Assembly (NCBI GenBank): GCA_009760885.1
Contig: CM019693.1
Location: 46,258,751 to 46,322,750 of the forward strand
From: Achatina immaculata
Taxonomy: Eukaryota > Mollusca > Gastropoda > Stylommatophora > Achatinidae
DNA length: 64,000 bases
Direction: 5' to 3'
Made by a program: the position numbers and the translations under genes. This document shows positions 40,946-50,937 of this stretch, one piece after another; position 1 is the stretch's first letter, and the number at the start of each line of letters is the position of its first letter. The notes beneath the pieces are model-generated. The model saw only the letters and a list, made by a program, of their open reading frames with translations. It searched no databases and had not been told where the DNA came from.

Positions 40946-42180
40946 AATACATTTATGCAGAGACAATGGGAAATATCAAGAAGGAGTGGGTATATTTATG
41001 TCCACTGTAGCAGCAAAGAGCCTTAAAGAATGGGAACCAGTGAATTTGTTAAGGGCACAATACAAAATAAGGCATAGAAGAACGACAATCGTACAATTCT
41101 ATGCACCTACAAACGATGCAAATGATGAAATAAAAGACAGTTTCTATCACCAACTACAACTCAAAGTCCCTAAACACGACATCTTAATTGTCGTGGGAGA
41201 CTTCAATGCCAAGGTAGGAAAAGATAACACTGATGTTTAAAAAAGTAATGATGAAAGAAGGGATTGATATGGCAAATCTGAAATGAGAAAGGTTAATAGA
41301 ACTGTGTCTAACATAGGGCATGGTCATTGGAGGAACAATAGTTTAACATAAAGAGATACATAAAACAACATGGATATCTCCAGATGATAGAACCAGAATC
41401 AGATAGATCATTTTTGTATTAGAAAGCAATTCAGAACATCTGTGATAGATGTAAGAGCACACAGGGGTGCAGATGTCAACAGTGATTACAATCTGTGCAT
41501 AGGGAAAATAAGACTAAAACTGAAAAGCCAACACGAGAAAGCAATACTCAGAAAGGTAAACAGTCAAAGTCTACAGGATGAAAATACTAAGAGTAATTTC
41601 AATCTGGAACTTACCAAACAGTTTGCTGCACTCATTGAGGTAGAAGAGACAGATATAGATGAATTGTGGAATTCTTACAGCACAGCCATAATCACAGCAG
41701 CAAGAACAAGTGCTGGACTGCAAAAAACAAGTAGAAGAGCATGGTTATCAGATAACACATGGAAATACATACACGAAAGACAAGCAGCCAGATTAGACAT
41801 GTTGATAGATCTTGGAAAAGATTTGGCAAAAGCAGCATACAAAGAACTAGACAGTAAAGTAAAAAGTTCGGCTAGAGGGGATAAAAGAGAATACCATGGA
41901 CAATATGGTGAAAGAAGCAGAGAAAGCAGCAATAGGAGACAGCAAAACTCTTTATAACATACAAAAGAAGCTAACGAATACTATTGCACCCAAAGAAAGA
42001 CCAATCCTTAGCAAAACTGCACCCTATTAACATCAAGTAGACCAAAAGCAAAGATGGGTCAGATACTTCCAAGAAATACTTAATCAACCACACCCAGTCC
42101 TACAACTAAATGTCAACCTAGATGAAATTATATTGCATGAAATTGAAACAGCAGTGAATTTAATGGCTAACAACAAAGCT
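40946..42180 (+). pseudogene. RTE-B LINE, endonuclease and linker region
   Basis: The frame within 40869-41240 gives VQFYAPTNDANDEIKD and ILIVVGDFNAKVGKD. The frame 41442-41957 gives IDVRAHRGADVNSDYNLCI (SDY where SDH is expected) and the linker (ARTSAGLQKTSRRAWLSDN). The sequence continues to QLNVNLDEI and NLMANNKAA at 42165, where a dispersed repeat takes over. Several shifts are present; the RT is absent. Confidence 0.82.
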
Positions 42181-42425
42181 GCATGTGTAGAGACAATGGC
42201 TACGATCACTGACTAGTACATTCACTGCCCAGAAGAAAAGCAGTGGCAAATTATTCATACCAAGAAACTCTAGCAGCAACATGGAAGGTCGATAGAAAAA
42301 AATATCTAGTGGTGAGTCCTTCAGGCCTGACAGATCTAATTTTAACACTTGGGAAGAGTGTGAGACAGAATTCAGTACATTTAGGGAGACAAAGTTTCAC
42401 AAGGGACAGGCAAATGACTAGACTA
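42181..42425 (+). mobile_element. SINE-like repeat ending in an RTE-C-type 3' end
   Basis: It shares 42207-42396 with 16655-16854. It then ends in gagacaaagtttcacaaggg + acaggcaaatga, close to the RTE-C 3' end (gaggcaaagttccgcaaggg + acatgcaaatga). A leader-like body joined to a LINE 3' end is the structure of a SINE or deletion derivative that uses the RTE-C machinery. It is not flanked by an obvious TSD. Confidence 0.55.
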
Positions 42426-42447
42426 AATGTTGAAGGTTCATGTGTAC

Positions 42448-42530
42448 ATTAGAGCAATGGTTCCCAAACTTTTTGTATCCAAGCACCACTTTTCCAAATA
42501 CATACAAGTTGTGGACCACCATCTTATATG
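42448..42530 (+). mobile_element. Possible hAT-type transposon end
   Basis: The sequence agcaatggttcccaaacttt ... gtggaccacc resembles the terminal inverted repeats of many hAT elements (CAGnGGTTCCCAAACT...GTGGACCAC). No matching right end was found up to 42820, so this is a fragment at most. 42530-42820 has no other recognised feature. Confidence 0.35.
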
Positions 42531-42820
42531 TAATACTGCAAAGCCATGAGGCGTTAATTGTTTTTATTCAATAGATGGCACTTATAATTCCAATTTGATA
42601 ATACAGCCACACATCACAGATCATAAACCACCGCATTAGAGGATATTAATGCTGAATCTAATGTTTGAGTTTTATGATGTTGAATTCTGTGTGTTTACTT
42701 GAAAGTTTTTTAATGCTGAATCTGATGTTTGAATTTTGTAATGTTGGAAGTAATGTTTCTTTAACTTTTAATTTTTTACAGTGATGAGCAGTTAATTTTT
42801 ACAATATATTCTCTTTTCAG

Positions 42821-42978
42821 AAAATCTTCCTCCTCATCACCATCATCTTTAGAGAGGAAGAAAAGGAAGAAAGTGAAGGAAAAGAAAAAGAAAAAAGAGA
42901 AAAAAAAAAAGGATAAAAGGAAATCCACAAAGGAAGTTTCTCAGGACATTGTTGTGACCAAAATGACTGAAGGAAATG
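42821..42978 (+). CDS. Candidate second exon of the Ser/Lys-rich host protein
   Basis: An acceptor with a pyrimidine tract (atattctcttttcag) precedes 158 bp, followed by a consensus donor (AATG|gtatgt). Only the frame starting at the second base is open, which matches the phase-2 donor at 28470. It encodes SSSSSPSSLERKKRKK, a run dominated by Lys and Glu, then KSTKEVSQDIVVTKMTEGNG-like. The exon leaves one base. It is not part of any element in the window. The exact splice sites, matching phase and similar composition support one gene with a 14.35-kb intron; further exons must lie downstream. Confidence 0.6.
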
Positions 42979-42996
42979 GTATGTGTAAAAAGTCAT

Positions 42997-43086
42997 TTTG
43001 TGACAGTATGAATGTAGATATATCTTGATGTAGTGTTTGTTTTGTGACAGTATGAATGTAGATATTTCTTGATGTAGTGTTTGTTT
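42997..43086 (+). repeat. 44-bp satellite, first block
   Basis: The unit gtgacagtatgaatgtagat + atatcttgatgtagtgtttg + tttt is present twice. It starts 18 bp after the donor of exon 2. Further blocks are at 53393-53473 and 54444-54990; LINE insertions separate them. Confidence 0.9.
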
Positions 43087-43470
43087 AAAATAATAACATT
43101 AATTTCAATCAGGAACTTGCCAATCATTCCAAAACACCCAGTGAAGTAGAGGAGATAGATATAGATGAATTATGGAATTCTTACAGCACAGCCATAATCA
43201 CAGCAGGAAAAGCAAGTGCTGGACTTAAAAAACCAAATAGAAAAGCATGGATATCAGAAAACACATGTAAGTACATACATGAAATACGAGCACCCAAATT
43301 AGACATGTTGAATGCAAAAACAGATGTTGGAAAAGATCTGGCGAAAGCAACATACAAAGAAATAGACAAGAAAGTAAAAAATTCAGCTAGAAGGGATAAA
43401 AGAGAATACATAGACAATATGGTGAAAGAGGCAGAAAAAGCAGCAAAAACAGGAGACAGCAAAACTATAT

Positions 43471-43565
43471 CTTATATCCTTCCCGTGCCGTTAGACGTCA
43501 CATAGGGCTCGCAAAGTAGTTCGCCAATTTTTCCTTTGGCGAGTCTTTCAACCTCAACAAAGGAT
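43471..43565 (-). mobile_element. 95-bp RTE-B 3'-end insertion within RTE-B
   Basis: The plus sequence cttatatccttcccgtgccg ... aacctcaacaaaggatttta is the inverted RTE-B 3' end. It interrupts the intact phrase agcaaaactctatataacat. The duplicated target is short (about tatat), so the exact boundary is uncertain. Confidence 0.8.
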
Positions 43566-43933
43566 TTTATATAACATACAAAAGAGGTTAACAGATACTA
43601 TTGCATCTAAAGAAAGACCAATCATTAGCAAAACTGGAACCCTATTAACATCAAATAAAGACCAAAAGCAAAGATGGGCTGAACACTTCCAAGAAATAAT
43701 TAATCGACCACACCCAAAAGAATTGTTAAACCTTGAAACTGACTTACCAGCCCCACAACTAAATGTCAACCTAGATGAAATTAAATTGCATGAAATTGAA
43801 ACAGCAGTGAATTTAATGGCTAACAACAAAGCTGCAGGTGAAGATGAAATAACAGCCGAAATGCTAAAAGCTATCAATAGTGACAACATGAGACAACTAC
43901 AGAGAATGTTTAACAAGATTTGGAAAGAAGAGA

Positions 43934-45235
43934 ATGTCCCTTCTAATTGGAAAAAAGGAATCATTGTTAAAATATCAAATAAAAGGCAACCTTAGTGACT
44001 GTACCAACTGGAGAGGAGTAACCTTAATATCAATTGTGTCAAAAGTATTTTGCAAGGTCATTTTGAATAGACTTAAAGATATAGTGGATACTGCAATGAG
44101 AGAAGAACAAGCAGGATTTCGAAAAGGGAGAAGCTGTCTCAACCAGATCTTTACTCTCAGAATAATACTTGAAAAACATATTGAAAAGCAGAAACCGTTA
44201 ATACTGAACTTCATAGATTTTAAAAAGGCATTTGATAGCATACACAAAGATTCATTATGGAGAATTTTAAGTCTTTATGGAATACCATCTAAAATTGTCA
44301 ACATCATTAAGGACTTATACAATGGATATGTTTGTGCAGTCAAGACAGAAGAAGGGATGAGTGACTGGTTCCAGATTGAAACAGGTGTGAAACAAGGATG
44401 TATACTGTCTCCTTTACTTTTTGGGATTACAATAGACTTCATCATGAAAAAATGCTGCACAGGTAACACAGGTATTGACTGGGTACATGGGACCCAACTA
44501 GAAGATCTTGATTTTGCTGAAGACATAACTCTTATCAGTAATAATGTGAATTCCATGCAAGAAAAAACAGATAGCCTGTCTTCACTGGCTAGCAAAATAG
44601 GACTTGAAATTAATAAGGACGAAAAAAAAATAATGAAAATTCCCATTAATCAAAATGGAAAAATACACATAGAAGGGACAGATATTGAAGAAGTCAATCA
44701 ATTTGCATACCTTGGCAGCTACATAGACCAGGATGGTGACACTAAAAAGGAAGTTAGGATCAGAACTGCAAAAGCAGCATCAATCTTCAAGAATCTTGAG
44801 AACATATGGAATTCAAAAGTTATAAGCACAAAAACCAAGTTGAGACTATTCAATTCAAATGTAATATCCACCCTCATTTATGCATGTGAAAACTGGAAAA
44901 CAACTAAAGAAATAGACAAGAAATTAGACTCTTTTGAAAACAAATGCCTAAGGAAAATACTCTGCATCAAGTGGAACGAATTCAAGAACAATGCAGAGAT
45001 AAGACAGATGACTGAACAACAACCAGTCTCACGGGTGATCAGGAAAAGGAGATGGACATATGTTGGTCACTTGATGAGAAGAAATGATCAGAGAATCCCA
45101 AAACAAGCTGTCAAGTGGAACACAACAGGCCAAAGAAAAAGAGGCAGACCGCGTGAAACTCTGAAGAGGACATTGTTAAGAGAGGCCAAATTAATAGGCA
45201 TAAAATCCTTTGATGAGGTTGAAAGACTCGCCTAA
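43934..45235 (+). CDS. RTE-B reverse transcriptase, C-terminal 433 codons
   Basis: A frameshift near 43975 (aaatatcaaataaaagg) separates this frame from the upstream one (43723-43995, with AAGEDEITAEMLKAIN). The frame has NWRGVTLISIVSKVF, EQAGFRKGRSCLNQIFTLR, FIDFKKAFDSIH, GVKQGCILSPLLF and a palm motif FAED instead of FADD (about residue 195), which would abolish catalysis. The C-terminal region has QFAYLGSYIDQDGDT, RRWTYVGHLMRRN and QRKRGRPRETLK. A stop in CCTAAGACAGG ends it about 17 codons before the family's usual end. Confidence 0.9.
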   Translation: MSLLIGKKESLLKYQIKGNLSDCTNWRGVTLISIVSKVFCKVILNRLKDIVDTAMREEQAGFRKGRSCLNQIFTLRIILEKHIEKQKPLILNFIDFKKAFDSIHKDSLWRILSLYGIPSKIVNIIKDLYNGYVCAVKTEEGMSDWFQIETGVKQGCILSPLLFGITIDFIMKKCCTGNTGIDWVHGTQLEDLDFAEDITLISNNVNSMQEKTDSLSSLASKIGLEINKDEKKIMKIPINQNGKIHIEGTDIEEVNQFAYLGSYIDQDGDTKKEVRIRTAKAASIFKNLENIWNSKVISTKTKLRLFNSNVISTLIYACENWKTTKEIDKKLDSFENKCLRKILCIKWNEFKNNAEIRQMTEQQPVSRVIRKRRWTYVGHLMRRNDQRIPKQAVKWNTTGQRKRGRPRETLKRTLLREAKLIGIKSFDEVERLA

Positions 45236-45322
45236 GACAGGAAAAATTGACGAACTACTTTGCGAGCCCTATGTGACGTTTAATGGCACGGGAAGGATAT
45301 AAGATAAGATAAGTGTTTGTTT

Positions 45323-45470
45323 AAACTAAATTGATGACAACTGACAAAACAAACAAGGCAGGTGAAATATGTATCAAAGAGGAAAAATTGGAAGAAGTGG
45401 AGAGTTTTGAACATCTTGGATCACTACAAACTAATAATGGAGATACAGTGAGGGAAATTAAAAAGAGGAC
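45323..45470 (+). mobile_element. RTE-C LINE, left part (split by LINE-I)
   Basis: It begins actaaattgatgacaactga directly after the TSD agtgtttgttt (45312-45322) and encodes KLEEVESFEHLGSLQTNNGDT up to KKRT, where LINE-I interrupts. The right part is at 52862-53392 and ends at the second TSD copy (53393-53403). Confidence 0.9.
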
Positions 45471-45691
45471 CCCCCTGGGAACAACTGTGTTAAGAGCACA
45501 CTTATTTTAACATAGTGTTTGTGAGACAGGGAACGTAGATCTGTTTGCTTAAAAACTCTGACCTACTTCTGTAGCCCAGAAACTTGTAGCAATCAACACT
45601 AATTGTAATTGTTATTTTTGTAAAATGTAATGTCAGGTTGGTGGATGGATGGGGAGATGGAGATCTCTGGCGATGATGAGGGAAGTCTGGT

Positions 45692-45877
45692 GTGAAACCA
45701 ATGAATCCAGGACGTGACAAGCCTATGGGTCTTTACAACAATGGCTATCAGAATGATGTAAACAAAACAGAGACAGCAGACTATAGGTGGCGGGGAATGG
45801 ATATCGTTGAAGCACTCATCAGATTCCTCATCTCAAGAGTCGGAGTGTCTTTGTGGAACTGTCTCCAAACCATCTGA
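45692..45877 (+). CDS. LINE-I leader ORF, start region
   Basis: The 61-codon frame matches the first 47 residues of the leader ORF in the mini elements and then diverges in frame (ISRVGVSLWNCLQTI), probably by a small frameshift near 45838 relative to them. If restored by comparison it would run on into the frame of the next ORF's region. Function is unknown. Confidence 0.4.
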   Translation: MKPMNPGRDKPMGLYNNGYQNDVNKTETADYRWRGMDIVEALIRFLISRVGVSLWNCLQTI

Positions 45878-48800
45878 CATGGATAAGGAACTTACATACA
45901 GCCACCAGAAGCTGGAAAACAAAGTTTTGGCCAGGCCAGCCACACTGTCTTCATGGCAGTCCGAGCAAGACCACAGTCTGCCCTAGCAAGGAAAGGTGCT
46001 CAAGTCGGAGTTACCCAGCCAAAAGGCGCATCGCAAAAATCAGGGTAACACGCATTATCGCTAATGAAATGTCTCTATCTGCAGTTTTCAAACAATGTGC
46101 TCGCCCTGTGAAGACTAACCAGGCAGGTGCAGTGCCGGGCCCCCTGCCTCGAAAGGGTCCACCCAATGCTACTGGAGGTCCTCTCAGTTCGTCTTGTGGA
46201 GTCAGGAGACATGAGAGTAGAGCTACTGGCCAAAAAATCCAACGGAAGAAAACAGCCAAAAAGCAAGAACTTAAAATAATGCAGTGGAATGCTGAGGGTG
46301 TCAGCAGTGTTAGAGATGGCTATAGCAAAAAGGTGGAACTAGAGAACATACTTTTTGCAAAGCAGGTAAGTATATGCTGCATACAGGAGACACACCTAAC
46401 CAAAGATGCCGCCTTTAAAATCAGAGGCTACCAGTGTTTTAGATCAGACCGACAGGACAGAAGAAAAGGAGGAGTACTCACACTTGTTAAGAATAACATC
46501 AGCGCATGTCAGGTGGGAGTGTTCATGGAAGGAGCCGAATATCAGATGATCCATCTAAAAAGTAGTAATACAGATTTCCACCTCCTTAACTATTACTGTC
46601 CTAATGACCGCCCACTTGCTTTAGAAACAATCCCACACAAAGAGAGACTGATGGTCTGTGGCAGCCATTCCCAGAGCTGGGGCTATGACCACATAGACAA
46701 GAGAGGAGAGGAAGTTGAGAGCTGGCAGGATGATAATGGACTTCTCCTGATCAACCAGCCAATGGATCCCCCAACATTTTACTCAAGGGCTTGGCGTACA
46801 ACCTCAGCACCAGATCTGGCATTCCACTCTCCAGATCTGAAGTGGAACATTACACGTGAAGTTGGAGAACAACTTGGAGGTAGCGACCATCGACCAGTCT
46901 TCTTGACAATAGAAAATGAACTCCTTGACACCAGTAATCCTCTCCCCAGATGGAACTATAAAAAAGCAAACTGGACAATGTACAGACATCATACAGGTAT
47001 CCTGGTGGGACAGCTGTCCATAGAAGGTAAGGATATTAACAGCATAGTGAAGGAATTCAATGCTTGTATCCTTCAGGCCGCTCGTGAAACCATTCCCAGA
47101 GGAGCTCACAGGGACTATAAACCATACTGGTCTAGTGAGCTGGGAAAACTCCATGATGATGTGGAAGCAGCTCAAAAGCAAGCAGAAAATAGACCATGCC
47201 AAGAACACCACAATAATTACCAACATTCTAAGGCCAAATTTCAGAGAACCAAGCTGCAAGCCAGACGGGAAAGTTGGAGAGAGAAAACGGAGTCCCTAAA
47301 CTTTGAAAAGGATGGAAGGAAACTGTGGAAACTAATCAAACAGTTAAATAATGAGAGTACTGGAAGAAGTACAAAGATTACACTAATAGAGGATGGGAAA
47401 ACTCTTACAGGTAAGCAGGTAGCAGATCACTTTGCTCGCATGTTTGCACAGGACTGCAACATTGATATCCATCCAGAGAAAGAGCGTGCAGTGCGCATTG
47501 ACCCACAGAAAGAAGAGGAACAAGTCAGAAAAGTGGAGGTCATGGATGCACCAATCACACGCAGCGAGTTAGACCTAGCAGTCAGTAAACTGAAACCAAG
47601 GAAATCACCAGGACCAGATGGAGTGTCCAATGAAATGATCAAGAACCTGGGAATGGCAGCAATGGGAAAGCTGTTGGATATTTTCAATAAGTTACCTCAA
47701 ATCTGGAAGGAAGCAAGCATGGTACCACTGCTAAAGCCAGGGAAAAACAGTGATACTGCCTCCAGCTACAGGCCAATCAGTCTCACTAGCTGCCTATGCA
47801 AAACAATGGAACACATCATTGACCTGAGACTAAAATGGTACCTAGAAAGTGAAAACCTTCTCATTCCACAACAAGCAGGATTTAGGCAGTACTACAGTAC
47901 AGAAGATCAAATGACCTATCTCTCTCAAGAGATTGAGGATGCATTCCAAGAGAAAAACCTTGTACTAGCAGCGTGGATAGACCTGAAGAAAGCCTTTGAT
48001 AAAGTATGGAAAAAAGGTCTGCTGTGGAAACTAAGAAACTGCAATGTGAATGGAAGACTGTACAACTGGATAAAGTCCTATTTACACAATAGAAGAGCTA
48101 GAGTAGTAATGGATGGACACAAAAGCCAGAAAGTACTTCTGCGACACGGTGTACCACAAGGAGGAGTCCTTTCACCTACACTATTCCTTGTATTCATTAA
48201 TGACCTGGTCAAGGAACTTCCCTATGGAATCAAAGCGGCACTGTATGCAGATGATCTGGTCATGTGGTGTACAGATGAATATGCGACAGTTGCTACACAG
48301 AGACTCCAAAGAGCAGCAGACATCTTGACATCATGGACAAACAAATGGTGTGTAAGTATCAACACAGAGAAATCAAGTACCACTCTGTTCACTCTCTCAT
48401 TTAAACAGAAAGCAGGTAAGATCTTTGTAAATGAAATATCCTTAAGGATGGACAACCAACCCACTTACTTAGGAGTGGCTCTTGACTCTAAACTGACTTG
48501 GAAGCAACACATCAACAGTGCAGAAACAAAAGCCAGAAGAAAACTAGCCATATTAAGAAAATTAAGTGGAACTACATGGGGAGCTAGTGAAAGAATCCTC
48601 AAGAATGTATATCGGCAAAGTATTCTACCACATTTAGAATATGGCTCAACATCTTGGTGCACAGCATCAAACACTACGCTGCATAATCTAGACAAGGTTC
48701 AAAATCAGTCACTACGGATTATCACAGGTGCCATGAGGTCCACACCAATAGTAGAAATGCAGAAAATAGTTGGTGTTCAAGCGCTAAAGGAACGTAGAGA

Positions 48801-49434
48801 AACAAAGGTCATGACCATGGGAGAGAAATTCCTTAGCTCTGTAAGCCATCCTCTAAAGGAGAGATTCAATAACTTGGCATTAAGCCGGCTTAAAAGAAGC
48901 AGCTTCATTCACCAGGCCAAGCGTATGCGTAAGCTGATACCTGACCTTCCAACTGTAGTCGCTCCATTATCATCTGTACCAGAGCATACACCATGGAAAG
49001 AAGCAGATTATACACAAATAACTATTCAGACTGAAGTGAAAGGTGTGCAGAATGGTGAGATGCAAAGCAGTCTTGTAAGATCAACAGCCACACTTAGTGT
49101 GCTAGATGACAAATATCCATGTGACACCTGGATACGTGTGTATACAGATGGATCTGCACACAGTGCCATAAAGAATGGAGGGACAGGAGCACATATTGAA
49201 TATCCAAACAACACCATTGACAAGATTTCCATACCCACTGGAAAATACTGCAACAACTTTGATGCAGAAGTTAGGGCAATTATTGCTGCAGTTGAAAAAC
49301 TATCAGACTCCAGAATTGATACATGTCCTGTAGTCATTCTCACAGATGCAAGATCAGTACTGGAAGCTCTTCAGTGCAACAAACTACCAGACCTTAAGGA
49401 TGCCTTGTCAAAAATTGGATGGCGACTGCAGTAA
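45853..49434 (+). CDS. LINE-I ORF2: AP endonuclease, reverse transcriptase, RNase H (interrupted)
   Basis: The frame has 1193 codons. The first ~135 residues are basic and Pro-rich without a known fold. The AP endonuclease follows: IMQWNAEGVSS (~141), CIQETHL (~178) and GGSDHRPVFLTI (~345). The RT has YRPISLTSCLCKTMEH (~638), QQAGFRQYYSTEDQM, WIDLKKAFDKVWK (~710), GVPQGGVLSPTLF (~768) and intact YADD at ~798. RNase H starts VYTDGS (~1095), with FDAEVRAI and LTDARS. The frame is cut after LSKIG by PLE-B, adding five foreign codons. The rest continues at 52356. Apart from the insertion the copy looks intact. Confidence 0.92.
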   Translation: MELSPNHLTWIRNLHTATRSWKTKFWPGQPHCLHGSPSKTTVCPSKERCSSRSYPAKRRIAKIRVTRIIANEMSLSAVFKQCARPVKTNQAGAVPGPLPRKGPPNATGGPLSSSCGVRRHESRATGQKIQRKKTAKKQELKIMQWNAEGVSSVRDGYSKKVELENILFAKQVSICCIQETHLTKDAAFKIRGYQCFRSDRQDRRKGGVLTLVKNNISACQVGVFMEGAEYQMIHLKSSNTDFHLLNYYCPNDRPLALETIPHKERLMVCGSHSQSWGYDHIDKRGEEVESWQDDNGLLLINQPMDPPTFYSRAWRTTSAPDLAFHSPDLKWNITREVGEQLGGSDHRPVFLTIENELLDTSNPLPRWNYKKANWTMYRHHTGILVGQLSIEGKDINSIVKEFNACILQAARETIPRGAHRDYKPYWSSELGKLHDDVEAAQKQAENRPCQEHHNNYQHSKAKFQRTKLQARRESWREKTESLNFEKDGRKLWKLIKQLNNESTGRSTKITLIEDGKTLTGKQVADHFARMFAQDCNIDIHPEKERAVRIDPQKEEEQVRKVEVMDAPITRSELDLAVSKLKPRKSPGPDGVSNEMIKNLGMAAMGKLLDIFNKLPQIWKEASMVPLLKPGKNSDTASSYRPISLTSCLCKTMEHIIDLRLKWYLESENLLIPQQAGFRQYYSTEDQMTYLSQEIEDAFQEKNLVLAAWIDLKKAFDKVWKKGLLWKLRNCNVNGRLYNWIKSYLHNRRARVVMDGHKSQKVLLRHGVPQGGVLSPTLFLVFINDLVKELPYGIKAALYADDLVMWCTDEYATVATQRLQRAADILTSWTNKWCVSINTEKSSTTLFTLSFKQKAGKIFVNEISLRMDNQPTYLGVALDSKLTWKQHINSAETKARRKLAILRKLSGTTWGASERILKNVYRQSILPHLEYGSTSWCTASNTTLHNLDKVQNQSLRIITGAMRSTPIVEMQKIVGVQALKERRETKVMTMGEKFLSSVSHPLKERFNNLALSRLKRSSFIHQAKRMRKLIPDLPTVVAPLSSVPEHTPWKEADYTQITIQTEVKGVQNGEMQSSLVRSTATLSVLDDKYPCDTWIRVYTDGSAHSAIKNGGTGAHIEYPNNTIDKISIPTGKYCNNFDAEVRAIIAAVEKLSDSRIDTCPVVILTDARSVLEALQCNKLPDLKDALSKIGWRLQ

Positions 49435-50005
49435 AACTGGTTAATATAAATAAGGTAGATAGAGGTGTATGGTGCAGTTTTACATAGTGAGGGAGGAAGT
49501 GAGCAAGGTGAGAAAAAAAAAAAAACGAATATAAAGTATGAGAATGTATAAATGGAAAACATACAACATCCGATATTTCGGCGTGAGCCTTATTCGAGGA
49601 TACATGCAAAAACAAAATACAAACATATATAACTTATCTGAAGCGTCTTGCTCTCAGCAAAGCTTAATTGTGTGTGGAAGAAGGAGGAGGAAGAAAAAAA
49701 AAAAAAAAACGTTGCCAACAGACAAAAGATTCCCGATATAGCCAATCATAGCGAAGAAGCGGAGAGAGAGGAAGGCAATAGAAACATGATAGCCGCTAGA
49801 GGTGTCGGGGGGGGGGAAGGGGAGAGAAAAGAGGACGCGAGAGATAATGAATGAAGAACTTAAACACCTACAGGGAGGAAATGTAAAACTGGTGAATGGG
49901 ACAAGACCAATATGTTGGCAGAGAAGGAAATAGGATGGTGGTAGGGAGAGGTAGCATAGAGAAAGAAATTAGAGTATAAAAAAGGCCAGTGGAAAAAGAA
50001 AGAAG

Positions 50006-50925
50006 TTACAGAAAGCTGAAGACATTGTTAATTCCAGCTGGGTGGAGACAGCCAGTCTGGAAAATAAGGCGCTGTTCTAAGACCCTCCGAGATCGTACAT
50101 CTGGGGAACAAGAGCGGATCGCACTAACCGAAATGTCCTGTTTGCCCCTGTGGTTACCAAGGCAAAAATGTTTAGCCACAGGTGTCCAGGCCCTCTTAGA
50201 AATATCATTGAGATGCTGGCGAAATCGATCTCCTAACCGTAAGCCAGTTTCCCCTATGTACTTCAAACCGCAACGTTTGCACATGATAACATAAATGACA
50301 TTTCGTGAAGTGCAGGTGAAGCCCTCCTGTACCGACAACGTGGATTTAGGGAAAGAGATCTGGCTGGCCTCGACAACAAACGGACAAGTGTTGCATCTAC
50401 GGCGTCCACAACGTCTGGTACCATAAAAAGTGTCATCTGTCTTAAGATGACTACGAATTAAAAGGTCCCTGAGGTTTTTGTCACGTCTGTAAGCCACCAA
50501 TGGGGGTTCCCCAAAAAGTTCACGTGTCTCAGGCTCGGTCTGGAGGAGGTGGAGATGGCGAAACAGTATGTTTTTAACTGCCAAACTATGGGGGTGGTAC
50601 GTGAGTACTAGTTTCACCCTGTCCGAGCAACAGTGCGGTTTAGGGGTGAGGGCTTGTTGCCGCGATATATGGCTAATGCGGATCCAAGACGACGAGAGAA
50701 CGTGGTCTGGATAGCCGCGTTGACGGAAGAAATCTAGTAATTTGTGGCCTTGATCCTGGAAATCCAAATCCTCCTTACACAAACGTCGCAACCTAAGAAG
50801 CTGGGAAAAAGGAATAGAGTCCTTACACGATCTGGGATGGGAGGAAGAGTACAAGAGGTAGCTGTGAGAGTCTGTAGGTTTATAGTAGATAGAAGTAGTA
50901 AGCCCGGAGGGGCCGATAGTGACGG
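50006..50925 (-). CDS. PLE-B ORF, end of RT plus GIY-YIG nuclease (left arm)
   Basis: The frame is open from 50925 on the minus strand (YYKPTDSHSYLLYSSSHPRS, the end of the RT region) through 50006. A linker follows, then a Cys cluster (RRCGRRRCNTCPF), then the GIY-YIG nuclease: NVIYVIMCKRC, KYIGETGLRLGDRFRQH, and FCLGNHRGKQDISV with a conserved Asn/His pair. The protein ends NNVFSFL, then stop. The RT core is missing. The nuclease looks intact and could in principle be translated only as part of a longer transcript. Confidence 0.9.
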
Positions 50926-50937
50926 CACAGCTACCTC

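Larger units (their letters stand above)
43087..45311 (+). mobile_element. RTE-B LINE, 2.2-kb copy inserted in the 44-bp satellite
   Basis: The TSD agtgtttgttt is at 43076-43086 and 45312-45322. The element starts in the linker (RNLPIIPKHPVK-like), so it is 5'-truncated. It carries a nested ~95-bp inverted RTE-B 3' end (43471-43565) and ends in gggaaggatataagataag. Confidence 0.92.
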
